NCBI GenBank assembly: GCA_022822545.1
Contig: JAJEBE010000006.1
Span: 62,001-126,000 of the forward strand
DNA from: Anaerolineae bacterium
GTDB lineage: Bacteria > Chloroflexota > Anaerolineae > Aggregatilineales > Phototrophicaceae
DNA: 64,000 nt
Reading direction: 5' to 3'
In this document: piece after piece, positions 42,481 to 50,288 of the stretch
Layout: each line of letters opens with the position of its first letter
How positions within the stretch are numbered: the stretch's first letter is position 1
Made by a program: the position numbers and the translations under genes
Notes under the pieces: model-generated
What the model was told of the DNA's origin: nothing
Seen by the model: only the letters and a program-made list of their open reading frames with translations
Database searches by the model: none

Positions 42481-43345
42481 GCGCTATGGCATCGGGGAGT
42501 GGTACGGGCAGCCGCTTCTGAGTCTCTCGCCATCCCAGCGCCGTCATTTGGCGCTAGTGGCTACGGGCGAGCGGAACGAGATTCCTCGGTGTCCTTTCCA
42601 ACAGAACCAGCCGACATGCAATAAGCGGGGAGGGGTCTGCTCCCTTCAGCGCTACGCGCAGAGTGAAGACGGCCGGCTTGGCGACCCGGTCAGCGCGCAA
42701 GTCATTACTTGTCCCGCAAGATTCGACGAGGCCCACTTGCTTGTTCTGTGGCTGGCCGAGATTGTAGGATTCTCACCTGCTGATGCACTAATCGCCCGTG
42801 AGGTTCCATTCATGCAAGGAACCAATACAAACAAACCGGCCGGAAAAATAGACTTGGTCGTTGCCAAGACCTCCAATGAAGGCGTCGTATGGCATGGACT
42901 GGAGATTCAGGCCGTGTACTTTTCTGGGAAAGGAATGCAGTCCGAGTTTGAATCCCTGCGGGACGATAGCTATGAAAGGCCTCCGTTTCCGACCGCTATC
43001 CGCCGCCCAGACTGGCGTTCATCCAGTGCCAAGCGACTGATGCCACAGTTGCAGATCAAAGCGCCGACGCTACGTCGGTGGGGTTCCAAGGTAGCCGTTG
43101 CAGTAGACCGCCCGTTCTTTGAATCGGTCGGAGGTCCCAGTCCGAACCCAAGCCATGATCTCAATGACGGAGACATCATCTGGCTGGTGCCTGAACTCAT
43201 CGTAGATGGAGAATACGTCCGCCTGTCGCGATGGCATTGGGAAGTGCTAACATTGGAGGCCTCGACTGAGAAACTCCTCGCGGCGACAACCATCCGACGC
43301 GAGGCATTTGAACAAACTCTCTTATCGAAACTGAAGCCAATCTAG
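42473..43345 (+). CDS. NotI-family type II restriction endonuclease
   Basis: A 290-residue protein starting YGIGEWYG, followed by the conserved LSPSQRRHLA, then IPRCPFQQNQPTCNKRGGVCSLQRY, whose three cysteines belong to the Cys4 iron-binding site described in NotI. The middle carries the nuclease core: KIDLVV (about 124-129) and GLEIQAVYF (about 144-152), giving D and E-x-Q in a PD-(D/E)XK-like fold, as in NotI where Q replaces K. The start at TTG 42473 is preferred (AAGGGGA 7 bases upstream); it overlaps the methylase stop by 8 bases. NotI cuts an 8-base GC site, so a rare-cutter specificity is possible. Confidence 0.82.
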   Translation: MPERYGIGEWYGQPLLSLSPSQRRHLALVATGERNEIPRCPFQQNQPTCNKRGGVCSLQRYAQSEDGRLGDPVSAQVITCPARFDEAHLLVLWLAEIVGFSPADALIAREVPFMQGTNTNKPAGKIDLVVAKTSNEGVVWHGLEIQAVYFSGKGMQSEFESLRDDSYERPPFPTAIRRPDWRSSSAKRLMPQLQIKAPTLRRWGSKVAVAVDRPFFESVGGPSPNPSHDLNDGDIIWLVPELIVDGEYVRLSRWHWEVLTLEASTEKLLAATTIRREAFEQTLLSKLKPI

Positions 43346-43426
43346 GCGGGTCCTTAGACCCACTGCCATCCGCTCTTTCTGTCATTGCCCAATACTGCTT
43401 ATCTTGGAAGAAAGGCAACATCCAAT

Positions 43427-44344
43427 ATGCTGAACCCCGACTCCCTCCCCTTCTCCCAACCCGGACGCTTCTACCGCGGCAACCTGCACGGGCACTCCAC
43501 CAACTCCGATGGCGACTGGAACCCGGCCGAATACTGCCGGATGTATCGCCAGAACGGCTACGACTTCGTCGCGCTGACCGACCACTGCATGGAACGCTAC
43601 GGTTACGCCATCAGCGATACGCGCCACTTCCGCAGCGACAACTTCACCACGCTGATCGGCGCTGAACTGCATCCGGGTCGGATTCAGTCAGGCACCTTTT
43701 GGCATCTGCTTGCGGTCGGCTTGCCGCTGGATTTCGAGACCTACCGAGAGGGCGATACGGGCGCCAGCGTGGCGCGGCGGGCTATGGAAGCGGGCGCCTT
43801 TGTGGCCGTGCCGCATCCCAACTGGTTCGCTCTGGCCGTGGAAGATTTCGAGACGCTTGAAGCTGTGCACGCGGTTGAATGCTACAATGGCGTCTCCGAT
43901 GGCGACAGCGACCGCGCCTTCAGCTGGCACTTCATCGACATGCTGCTCTATCGCGGGCATCGCGTGGGCGCAATCGCGACGGATGACACACATTCGCTAC
44001 CGGACGTGAACGACTTCATGCGTGGCTGGGTTCATGTCAAGGCGGCAGAACTTAGTCCCGCCGCACTGCTAAAGGCGCTCAAGGCGGGGCGCTATTATTC
44101 GAGCACCGGCGCGCAACTGCACAATGTCGAATTTGTCGGGCGCGGCAAACTGGTGGTTGAGTGCTCGCCTGCAACCTACATTTACCTAGGTGGCGAGCGG
44201 GCCGGCGTCATTGGGCGGGCCAGCGGCGTCGGGCTGACGCAGGCGGAATTCGACCTGACGGATGTGGATTCGCGCTGGCTGCGGGTGACCGTGCGGGGCG
44301 AAGCCGGCGGCCGAGCCTGGACAAACCCGCTGTGGTTGGAGTGA
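43427..44344 (+). CDS. PHP-domain metallohydrolase (CehA/McbA-like)
   Basis: A 305-residue hydrolase. The N-terminal metal-binding motif is NLHGHSTNSDGDWNP (about residues 19-33) and the second is FVALTDHC (about 49-56), with further ligands in PHPNW (about 138-142) and ATDDTHS (about 186-192). PHP enzymes hydrolyse phosphate or amide esters; CehA/McbA types act on carbaryl-like esters, but the true substrate is unknown. The start at 43427 is preferred since the open frame upstream to 43385 adds 14 residues without a metal motif. It directly follows the restriction-modification pair and directly precedes the permease-tail remnant, so it was probably part of the sugar operon originally. Confidence 0.85.
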   Translation: MLNPDSLPFSQPGRFYRGNLHGHSTNSDGDWNPAEYCRMYRQNGYDFVALTDHCMERYGYAISDTRHFRSDNFTTLIGAELHPGRIQSGTFWHLLAVGLPLDFETYREGDTGASVARRAMEAGAFVAVPHPNWFALAVEDFETLEAVHAVECYNGVSDGDSDRAFSWHFIDMLLYRGHRVGAIATDDTHSLPDVNDFMRGWVHVKAAELSPAALLKALKAGRYYSSTGAQLHNVEFVGRGKLVVECSPATYIYLGGERAGVIGRASGVGLTQAEFDLTDVDSRWLRVTVRGEAGGRAWTNPLWLE

Positions 44345-44366
44345 GAAGCGCTTTTCGCCAGATGCG

Positions 44367-44447
44367 TCGCTGCCGACGTTGTTCATCTTCGTCTTCTTCC
44401 AGCGCTGCTTCATCACCGGTCTGACGCTGGGCGCGGCGAAGGGATAG
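44367..44447 (+). pseudogene. Duplicated remnant of the MalG-like permease C-terminus
   Basis: An 81-base copy of the last codons of the permease gene ending at 41496. It reads SLPTLFIFVFFQRCFITGL, then TLGAAKG and TAG; the original has I for V, Y for C and V for A. About six bases differ. It starts 22 bases after the PHP stop and has no upstream part, so it is non-functional. Confidence 0.85.
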
Positions 44448-44453
44448 TTTTCG

Positions 44454-44470
44454 CCACCGAGGACTCGGAG
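44454..44470 (+). repeat. CCACCGAGGAC-type short repeat
   Basis: CCACCGAGGACTCGGAG, a single unit of the family found also at 20855 and 26909. Confidence 0.5.
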
Positions 44471-44702
44471 AGCGCAATCGATTGTGACCGGCTTTCTCCT
44501 CATGATATACTTCACCTCATCGTTGCTCTAAATTCAGGACTGCGCAGCCGACCGAAGCCCGCCAGCCCGCGATTTCGCGCGTTGCTCGATGTCGCAGGCG
44601 TTTACCTGACGTCTTTCGTACGCTGCGCGCCATAGATTTGAAATCGTCCTTGGTTAAGGACTAGAATTGAGATGATGCACAACCGGATTCACGGAGTCCA
44701 CC

Positions 44703-46790
44703 ATGAATCATCTGAAAGTAGCGCTCGCCCTCATTTTCATCATCTGCGTCTGGAGCCTCGTTTCGCCTTTTTCTGGTTTGATCAACATGGTTTCCGCCCC
44801 ATCAACTACCGAAGCCGAGCCGGACGAGGGCAGCGAGTTATCGCCGGAGATGCAGGAGGCTAGTCCGACGAGCGGGCCTGAGCCGCTGCCGCCATGCACC
44901 CTCGCCGATCAAATTCGGGCGGCAAACAAGGATCGTCCTGTCGGCGGCTGCCCGGCAGGCCTCGGCACTGACACGGTATGGATAACCGACAATATAACGC
45001 TCAGCGAATCCTTGCCTATGATCATGTCCAACATCACCATTGAAGGCAATGGATTCACGCTCGATGGCGCGGGGAAAAGGCGGATATTTACCGTTCACCG
45101 GGGAAAACTGACAATTAAAAACTTGAATATTAGAGGCGGCTACGGGCAATCCGGCGGCGCCATCAAAGTCAACAAGAATGGCGCCCTGGTGCTTGAGGCG
45201 AGCGCAATCGACGAAAGCGAGTCAAATTTGGGCGGCGCCATTTATGTCACAGGCGGCAACCTGCAAGTGCGGGGCAGCAAGTTGACCAACAATCAAGCCA
45301 CGGATCAAGGCGGCGCAATCTACCTTGACGATGCAACTGCGCGAATCGCAGACAGCGACATAAAGGGCAACTCCGCAAGTCACGGCGGCGCTATCAGCGC
45401 ATTCTATGGCTCGCTCCGAATTGCTGCCAGCGCCTTCTCGGAAAACATCAGCCAAATTAACGGCGGCGCAATTTCCGCGGTAGATGTCGACGTCACCCTT
45501 AGCGCCAGCCGGTTTGAAGACAACACAGCTGGATATGGCGGCGCCTTCGCCGCATTTGAAAGCAATTTGCTCATTCTCAAGACCTCTTTCACAAAAAATT
45601 CCGCCGAGAAATATGGCGGGGGCATCCTGTCAAGGGAAGGCAACTTGACCCTGACAAACAGCCAGATGGACGCGAACAGCGCTGAATTCGGCGGCGGTCT
45701 CTTTGCGAGAATCGGCACGGTGAAGATCGTGCGAAGTCAACTTCGAGACAATACCGTGGAGGAGTCCGGCGGCGCCCTTTACGCTGTCGATGCCAATGTC
45801 GCATTCGATTCCAGCAAAGCCAGCGAAAATGAAGCGCAGTGGGGCGCTGGCTTCCACATCGCAACCGGGGAGATGGAACTCGTCAATTCTGTTTTGAGCA
45901 ACAACAACGCATCTTATGGCGGCGGCCTCTACCTCGAAGATGGCGACTATGACATCACCGAAACTCAGATTCGCAGCAATCGCGTATCCTGGTATGGTGG
46001 CGGAGTATTCAGCAGCGGCTCCAATGTCCAGATACGAAACAGCAAAATCAACGATAATAGGTCAGATCGCGGCGGCGGCATCTACAGCGAAAATGGCGCT
46101 TTGACCATCAACGCCAGCAGCGTTCGCGGAAACGACTCCGGCAATGGCGGCGGCCTCTTGGCTACCGACGGGGACGTAGACATCACCGACTCGACATTTC
46201 AGCGCAATTCAGCCCGTTCCAACGGCGGGGCAATCAGCACAACCAATACCAACATGAGCATCGCCGGCAGCGCGCTGGGCTACAATTCCGCGAAGTTTTT
46301 TGGCAGCGCCATTTATACGGAACCAGCGAGCCAAGTGGTTGTTACAAATAGCACGATCTACAAGAATATCGCGGAACTGCAAGCCGGCGCCATTTATGGC
46401 CGACAGAGTGAAATCACCTTGCGCCACATCACCCTGGTCAACAATTCATCATCGCGGGAAACGGCCGGAATCCATACGCGCAGTGGCGACGTTCACCTCA
46501 TTAACAGCATCGTCGCTGGCAATGACGGTGGCGATTGCGCCGCCTACCAGGGTCTGAAGACAAATATCAACAATCTCATAGCCGATAACAGTTGCGACCC
46601 GCAGATAAGCGGCGATCCAATGTTGGCGTCTTTGCGCGGGATGCCGCCACATTATGCCTTGAAAACCGGCAGTCCGGCGGTTGGCGCCGCGGACGCTGAA
46701 CACTGCCTGTCAACCGATCAGCGCGGTCAGCCGCGATCGGCGGACGAACCTTGTGATATCGGCGCGTATGAGGTCATCGCTGGTCGATGA
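44703..46790 (+). CDS. Secreted beta-helix protein, CSLREA / anchor-Q type
   Basis: A 695-residue exported protein. Residues 6-30 form a signal peptide or anchor (VALALIFIICVWSLVSPFSG), followed by an acidic Glu/Pro-rich linker (about 38-60). The header CTLADQIRAANKDRPVGGCPAG...DTV (about 65-90) is a CSLREA variant. A long parallel beta-helix (about 110-600) has rungs with GGAI or GGGL turns, and the trailer NSIVAGNDGGDC...SPAVGAADAEHCLSTDQRGQPRSADEPCDIGAYEV closes it. GGAG lies about 8 bases before the ATG. Likely surface-located; no catalytic residues are recognisable. Confidence 0.85.
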   Translation: MNHLKVALALIFIICVWSLVSPFSGLINMVSAPSTTEAEPDEGSELSPEMQEASPTSGPEPLPPCTLADQIRAANKDRPVGGCPAGLGTDTVWITDNITLSESLPMIMSNITIEGNGFTLDGAGKRRIFTVHRGKLTIKNLNIRGGYGQSGGAIKVNKNGALVLEASAIDESESNLGGAIYVTGGNLQVRGSKLTNNQATDQGGAIYLDDATARIADSDIKGNSASHGGAISAFYGSLRIAASAFSENISQINGGAISAVDVDVTLSASRFEDNTAGYGGAFAAFESNLLILKTSFTKNSAEKYGGGILSREGNLTLTNSQMDANSAEFGGGLFARIGTVKIVRSQLRDNTVEESGGALYAVDANVAFDSSKASENEAQWGAGFHIATGEMELVNSVLSNNNASYGGGLYLEDGDYDITETQIRSNRVSWYGGGVFSSGSNVQIRNSKINDNRSDRGGGIYSENGALTINASSVRGNDSGNGGGLLATDGDVDITDSTFQRNSARSNGGAISTTNTNMSIAGSALGYNSAKFFGSAIYTEPASQVVVTNSTIYKNIAELQAGAIYGRQSEITLRHITLVNNSSSRETAGIHTRSGDVHLINSIVAGNDGGDCAAYQGLKTNINNLIADNSCDPQISGDPMLASLRGMPPHYALKTGSPAVGAADAEHCLSTDQRGQPRSADEPCDIGAYEVIAGR

Positions 46791-46874
46791 TCGCGCCTGC
46801 AATCTGAATTTTGCAAATACGAATCGCTAATAATGGGCGCCAATCTGGAATTGCGCGTTGTGTCTTAGGGCCGG

Positions 46875-46910
46875 CCGAGAGTGAATGCTCGCAGTGATGC
46901 CGGCTCTCGG
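46875..46910. terminator. Possible hairpin between two beta-helix genes
   Basis: CCGAGAG (46875-46881) can pair with CTCTCGG (46904-46910) around a 22-base loop. No T tract follows, so a terminator role is weakly supported. Confidence 0.3.
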
Positions 46911-47044
46911 TGGTTCTCGATTCCGTTGCGGCTGGAGTGGTAACGGATGATTGGTGCAGAAAAAGGTTTTCACGATTCCTACGCCTCGACTACGCTGATT
47001 CTTCGCAGATTGCGCTGCCCGCGTAATCTCGCTAAAGTACGCTT

Positions 47045-48361
47045 ATGAAGAAAAAAGCGCTTCCGAAGAAACATCGTACGCGTGTCGCCATTGTGTTTAT
47101 CATGTTTGCGCTCATATCGAGCTTCGCCCTTCCCTACTCGGGACTCCTTGACATGGCCTTACAACGCCTGCGGCCTTGCACAATTTACGAGCAAATCCAG
47201 GCAGCCAACCTCGACGAAGCGGTTGGCAATTGCCCCGCCGGCTATCGCGCTGATGTCATCGAACTAAATGAAGACATAACCCTGTGGGCCCGCTTGCCCA
47301 GCATCAAGTCCGACATTACTATCCAGAGCAACGGGCATGCTATAACTGGAGACGGAAAAGTTGGGATGTTTTCTGTTCTCGCTGGCGGCAAGCTGAAAAT
47401 CGAGAACGCTCGCCTGATTAAAGGCGCAGGCAGCCAATTCGAGGGCGCCATTCAGATCGATGGCGGCGAAGTTCATCTGGTCGACGTGACGGTGAGCGAC
47501 AGCGCAGACGACAGAGGCTCAGCCATTATGGTGCAAACAGGACGCCTCTATATTCGCGACAGCAAGCTGGAAGGCCGCCCGGACATCCGCAGCCACGCGA
47601 TCACCAACGAAGATGGCACGGTATCGATTGTCAACTCCACTATCGAGGGCTTCCATTTTGATTTCCCCGGCGGCGCCATCATCAATCACGGGAACATGAC
47701 CATTGCGCAAAGCGCTATTCTCAATAACTCAGCAATGAGCGGCGCTGCAATTTACAGCCTAGGTACGCTGGAAATTAGTGATTCGACGTTCGCCCATAAC
47801 TCGGCGGGACTAGGCGGTGCTATCCATAGCTTGCGGACAGAATTGAGAATTGTTGATAGCGAATTCACCGCTAACCGCGCCGACAGGCAAGGTGGAGCGA
47901 TCTTCAGCAGAGATACCGTGACCAGGATCAGCCACAGTGACTTCAACTCCAATTCAGCTGCCAAAGGGGGCGCTATCGGCGGGATGGACAGCTGGCTTAC
48001 CGTGAGCAACAGCACAATAAAAAACAATTCTGCTGTCGAAAAAGGTGGAGGGCTTAACATTCAGAACGGCTCTCTTCGTATGGAGAGCGGTATTATACTG
48101 GACAACGCCGCAGAGGATGGCGGCGGAATTAATAGCGATAATGCCACGCTAACTTTCAGCGAAAGCGAAATCAAGCGAAATAGGGCAGATATTGGTGGAG
48201 GCTTCTACATAACGGGAGGCACCCTCACGCTGCATGATAGCGTCATACAGTCCAACTGCGCCAGTAATAGTTTCGCTGCCATCTACCACGATGATAAAGC
48301 CAAACTTACGGAGGCCGGAAGTATCTTCGCGGATAACAACAAAGGAGATTGCAGCGACTGA
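47045..48361 (+). CDS. Secreted beta-helix protein, truncated (no anchor-Q trailer)
   Basis: A 438-residue exported relative of the previous gene, with a similar signal region (VAIVFIMFALISSFALPYSGLLD) and header CTIYEQIQAANLDEAVGNCPAG (about residues 44-65). Its beta-helix rungs continue to about residue 415. It stops at NNKGDCSD, exactly where relatives have NDGGDC followed by the trailer with SPAINAAD and CDIGAxE. The frame after the stop does not resume the trailer, so the C-terminal part was deleted rather than frameshifted. It may still be secreted but probably lacks whatever the trailer provides. Confidence 0.78.
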   Translation: MKKKALPKKHRTRVAIVFIMFALISSFALPYSGLLDMALQRLRPCTIYEQIQAANLDEAVGNCPAGYRADVIELNEDITLWARLPSIKSDITIQSNGHAITGDGKVGMFSVLAGGKLKIENARLIKGAGSQFEGAIQIDGGEVHLVDVTVSDSADDRGSAIMVQTGRLYIRDSKLEGRPDIRSHAITNEDGTVSIVNSTIEGFHFDFPGGAIINHGNMTIAQSAILNNSAMSGAAIYSLGTLEISDSTFAHNSAGLGGAIHSLRTELRIVDSEFTANRADRQGGAIFSRDTVTRISHSDFNSNSAAKGGAIGGMDSWLTVSNSTIKNNSAVEKGGGLNIQNGSLRMESGIILDNAAEDGGGINSDNATLTFSESEIKRNRADIGGGFYITGGTLTLHDSVIQSNCASNSFAAIYHDDKAKLTEAGSIFADNNKGDCSD

Positions 48362-48437
48362 TCAATATCAGACGCTGCCGTCTTGGGATGCAGCCTCGCA
48401 GGCGCCATTTCGCGCCGAGCGCGCCTAGAATCTCTGT

Positions 48438-49346
48438 TCACCCCTCCCGCATCTGACGCGACATCAGCCCGCTGACCAGCCGAATCAAGCCGTAGGGCAG
48501 CGCCACCGGCAAGACCAGTTCCACCAGCACCGTCAGCCCCAGCGCCAGCAGCGCCCGCATCCGCGCCGCCTCCGCCGCCAACTCCGATGCCTCCCGCGCC
48601 GCGTCCAGCGCCGCCGTCAACGCCTCCAGGTTCAACTGCTGCAACATGTTGATCAGCAGAAAATAGAAAGCCACCCAAGCCACCGACGAGGTAATCGCGA
48701 TGCTGCGAAAAGGCAGGACGGCGCCGATCCCGACCCCCACCATGCCGAACATCAGCGGTTCCAGAATCAAGCGCAGCAGCGCCGTCACCGTCATGGCGAT
48801 GATCAGTATGTAGGTGGCCGGTCCCGACTCGCGCAGGGGCAGCAAGCCGGCGTAGTGCATGATAATCAGCGGCGGCCCGAATATGGCAGCGCCTTGCACT
48901 ATCAAGACCAGATCGTCCATCTTGCGCCAGATGGCCGATGCCACCTTGCCCAGGAATATCTGCTCCAGCGACATCGGCGTCGACATCAGCAACTGCATGG
49001 TATTGTTGCGAATCTCGTCCGCCATCACCGCCGCGGAATTGGCCGCGATGGAAAACAGCGCGCGCAGATAAAAGATGATGCCTACGGGAATGACCAACAC
49101 GGACACAACAATCACCGTTGTCGCCAGGTCGGTGACGAAGGGGAAGAAGATACCGAGCAAAAGCGCGGCAACCCAGAAGCCGCAGACGTAGATTATCGGT
49201 TCCAATTCCGGCGGCAAGGTCCGCCAGTACAAACCTAGATGGCGCCGGACAATGGGATTGGTCGCGCGCGCCCAATAAGGCAAGCTCTGCATCGGCGAGC
49301 GCTCGTCGATCTCGATCAGATCCTGCGGCTTGACGTCTGCGGTCAT
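48438..49346 (-). CDS. ABC-2-type multi-pass membrane protein, orphan
   Basis: A 302-residue protein with about six hydrophobic helices (for example EPIIYVCGFWVAALLLGIFFPF, TTVIVVSVLVIPVGIIFYL, LLALGLTVLVELVLPVALPYGL). Between helices 2 and 3 lies NNTMQLLMSTPMSLEQIFLGKV, the 'L-L-x-(S/T)P-(L/M)-S' coupling helix typical of ABC-2 permeases. No ABC ATPase gene is adjacent and the gene is flanked by unrelated genes, so a partner must be elsewhere or lost. The start at 49346 is the first ATG that fits; frame further upstream is overlapped by the Uma2 gene. Confidence 0.6.
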   Translation of the reverse strand: MTADVKPQDLIEIDERSPMQSLPYWARATNPIVRRHLGLYWRTLPPELEPIIYVCGFWVAALLLGIFFPFVTDLATTVIVVSVLVIPVGIIFYLRALFSIAANSAAVMADEIRNNTMQLLMSTPMSLEQIFLGKVASAIWRKMDDLVLIVQGAAIFGPPLIIMHYAGLLPLRESGPATYILIIAMTVTALLRLILEPLMFGMVGVGIGAVLPFRSIAITSSVAWVAFYFLLINMLQQLNLEALTAALDAAREASELAAEAARMRALLALGLTVLVELVLPVALPYGLIRLVSGLMSRQMREG

Positions 49347-49377
49347 CAATGCTTTATGCCCGTCGCCGGCTCCATTG

Positions 49378-50112
49378 TCAATCGTCAGAGAAAACGATGC
49401 CGCGATAGATCTCGGAAAGCAGCAAGCTGCAGCCAATGGCGTCAAGCGAAATGACGGCGTCGATATCGCTGAATGTTTGACGCAACCAGCCGTTTTCCTC
49501 GCGCGTATGCAACTCTGCCAGGAACTGATGTTGATCGACAATCAGATATGCTTGCAGGCTGGATAGCGCGGGATAATAGTCGAGCTTTGATTGGCGGTCA
49601 TAATCGAATGAGGCTGGCGATGTCACTTCGACCGCCAAGACTGGATTGAGCAAGGCGGTGTCGTTCTCTTCCAGTTGCGGCTGGCCGTGGACAACCCTCA
49701 CATCGGGGTAGACATAGCGGCTTTCGCCAACCTTGACGCTCATGTCGCTGTTGCAAACAGCGTAATCGCTATTGCGCAGTTGAATCCCGAACTCTACCGT
49801 GATGTTGACCTTGATTCTGCTGTGATGAAATGTTCCTCCGGTCATATCGTAGATAACCCCATCGATGAACTCGTGCTTGAACTCGCTCTCCGCTTCAAAC
49901 GCGAGATACTCTTCAACGGTGAACAGATGCGGCATGGGATAGCCCGGCACATAGTCGGGATGAGCAGGCGCATCAGGATCAGGATCGCCCCAGTCATATA
50001 TCACGCCATCAATGAATTCGTGCTTGAACTCGCTTTTCTCCTCAAAAGCAAGATACTCTTCAACAGTGAATAGATGCGGACGGGGAAAGCTATCCACCCG
50101 TTCGATCGCCAT
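49378..50112 (-). CDS. Uma2 family (DUF820) endonuclease-like protein with duplicated N-terminus
   Basis: A 244-residue protein with the PD-(D/E)XK-like core of Uma2/DUF820 proteins: YPDVRVVHG (about residues 136-144), LAVEVTSPAS (about 160-169) and KLDYYPALSSLQAYLIVDQ (about 176-194). The N-terminal segment PHLFTVEEYLAFE...SEFKHEFIDGVIYD occurs twice (about 12-40 and 61-89), separated by a Pro/Asp-rich linker. Normal family members have one copy. Uma2 proteins are numerous in cyanobacteria and Chloroflexota; their biological role is not settled. Confidence 0.85.
   Translation of the reverse strand: MAIERVDSFPRPHLFTVEEYLAFEEKSEFKHEFIDGVIYDWGDPDPDAPAHPDYVPGYPMPHLFTVEEYLAFEAESEFKHEFIDGVIYDMTGGTFHHSRIKVNITVEFGIQLRNSDYAVCNSDMSVKVGESRYVYPDVRVVHGQPQLEENDTALLNPVLAVEVTSPASFDYDRQSKLDYYPALSSLQAYLIVDQHQFLAELHTREENGWLRQTFSDIDAVISLDAIGCSLLLSEIYRGIVFSDD
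49850..49932 (-). repeat. Coding duplication inside the Uma2 gene, copy 2
   Basis: An 83-base segment matching 49997-50079 at about 80% by eye. It encodes the second copy of the LFTVEEYLAFE...HEFIDGVIYD block. Confidence 0.75.
49997..50079 (-). repeat. Coding duplication inside the Uma2 gene, copy 1
   Basis: N-terminal unit of the duplication, 64 bases from unit 2. It encodes the first LFTVEEYLAFE...HEFIDGVIYD block. Confidence 0.75.
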
Positions 50113-50288
50113 TTTCGTCCCTCAGCGTCACTTCCCTTCGCGCCATTATAGCATGACAGCGATGCAATCTCACCAAGACCTTGCCTGGCGCCGGCCAGGG
50201 CGAATCTCGTTCAGTCCCTTGCTTGGGCTTGTCTTGCAGCGGTCAAATATGTTAATAACGGACATAGCTTCGTCTGTCGGAGCCAATT

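Noticed and set aside
41599..43345. Dam-type methylase as an orphan housekeeping Dam
   Set aside because: The overlapping downstream NotI-type nuclease gene makes an RM pair the better reading.
48283..49275. 330-residue minus-strand frame overlapping the ABC-2-like gene
   Set aside because: It is out of frame with clear membrane helices of the 48438 gene and is a composition artefact.
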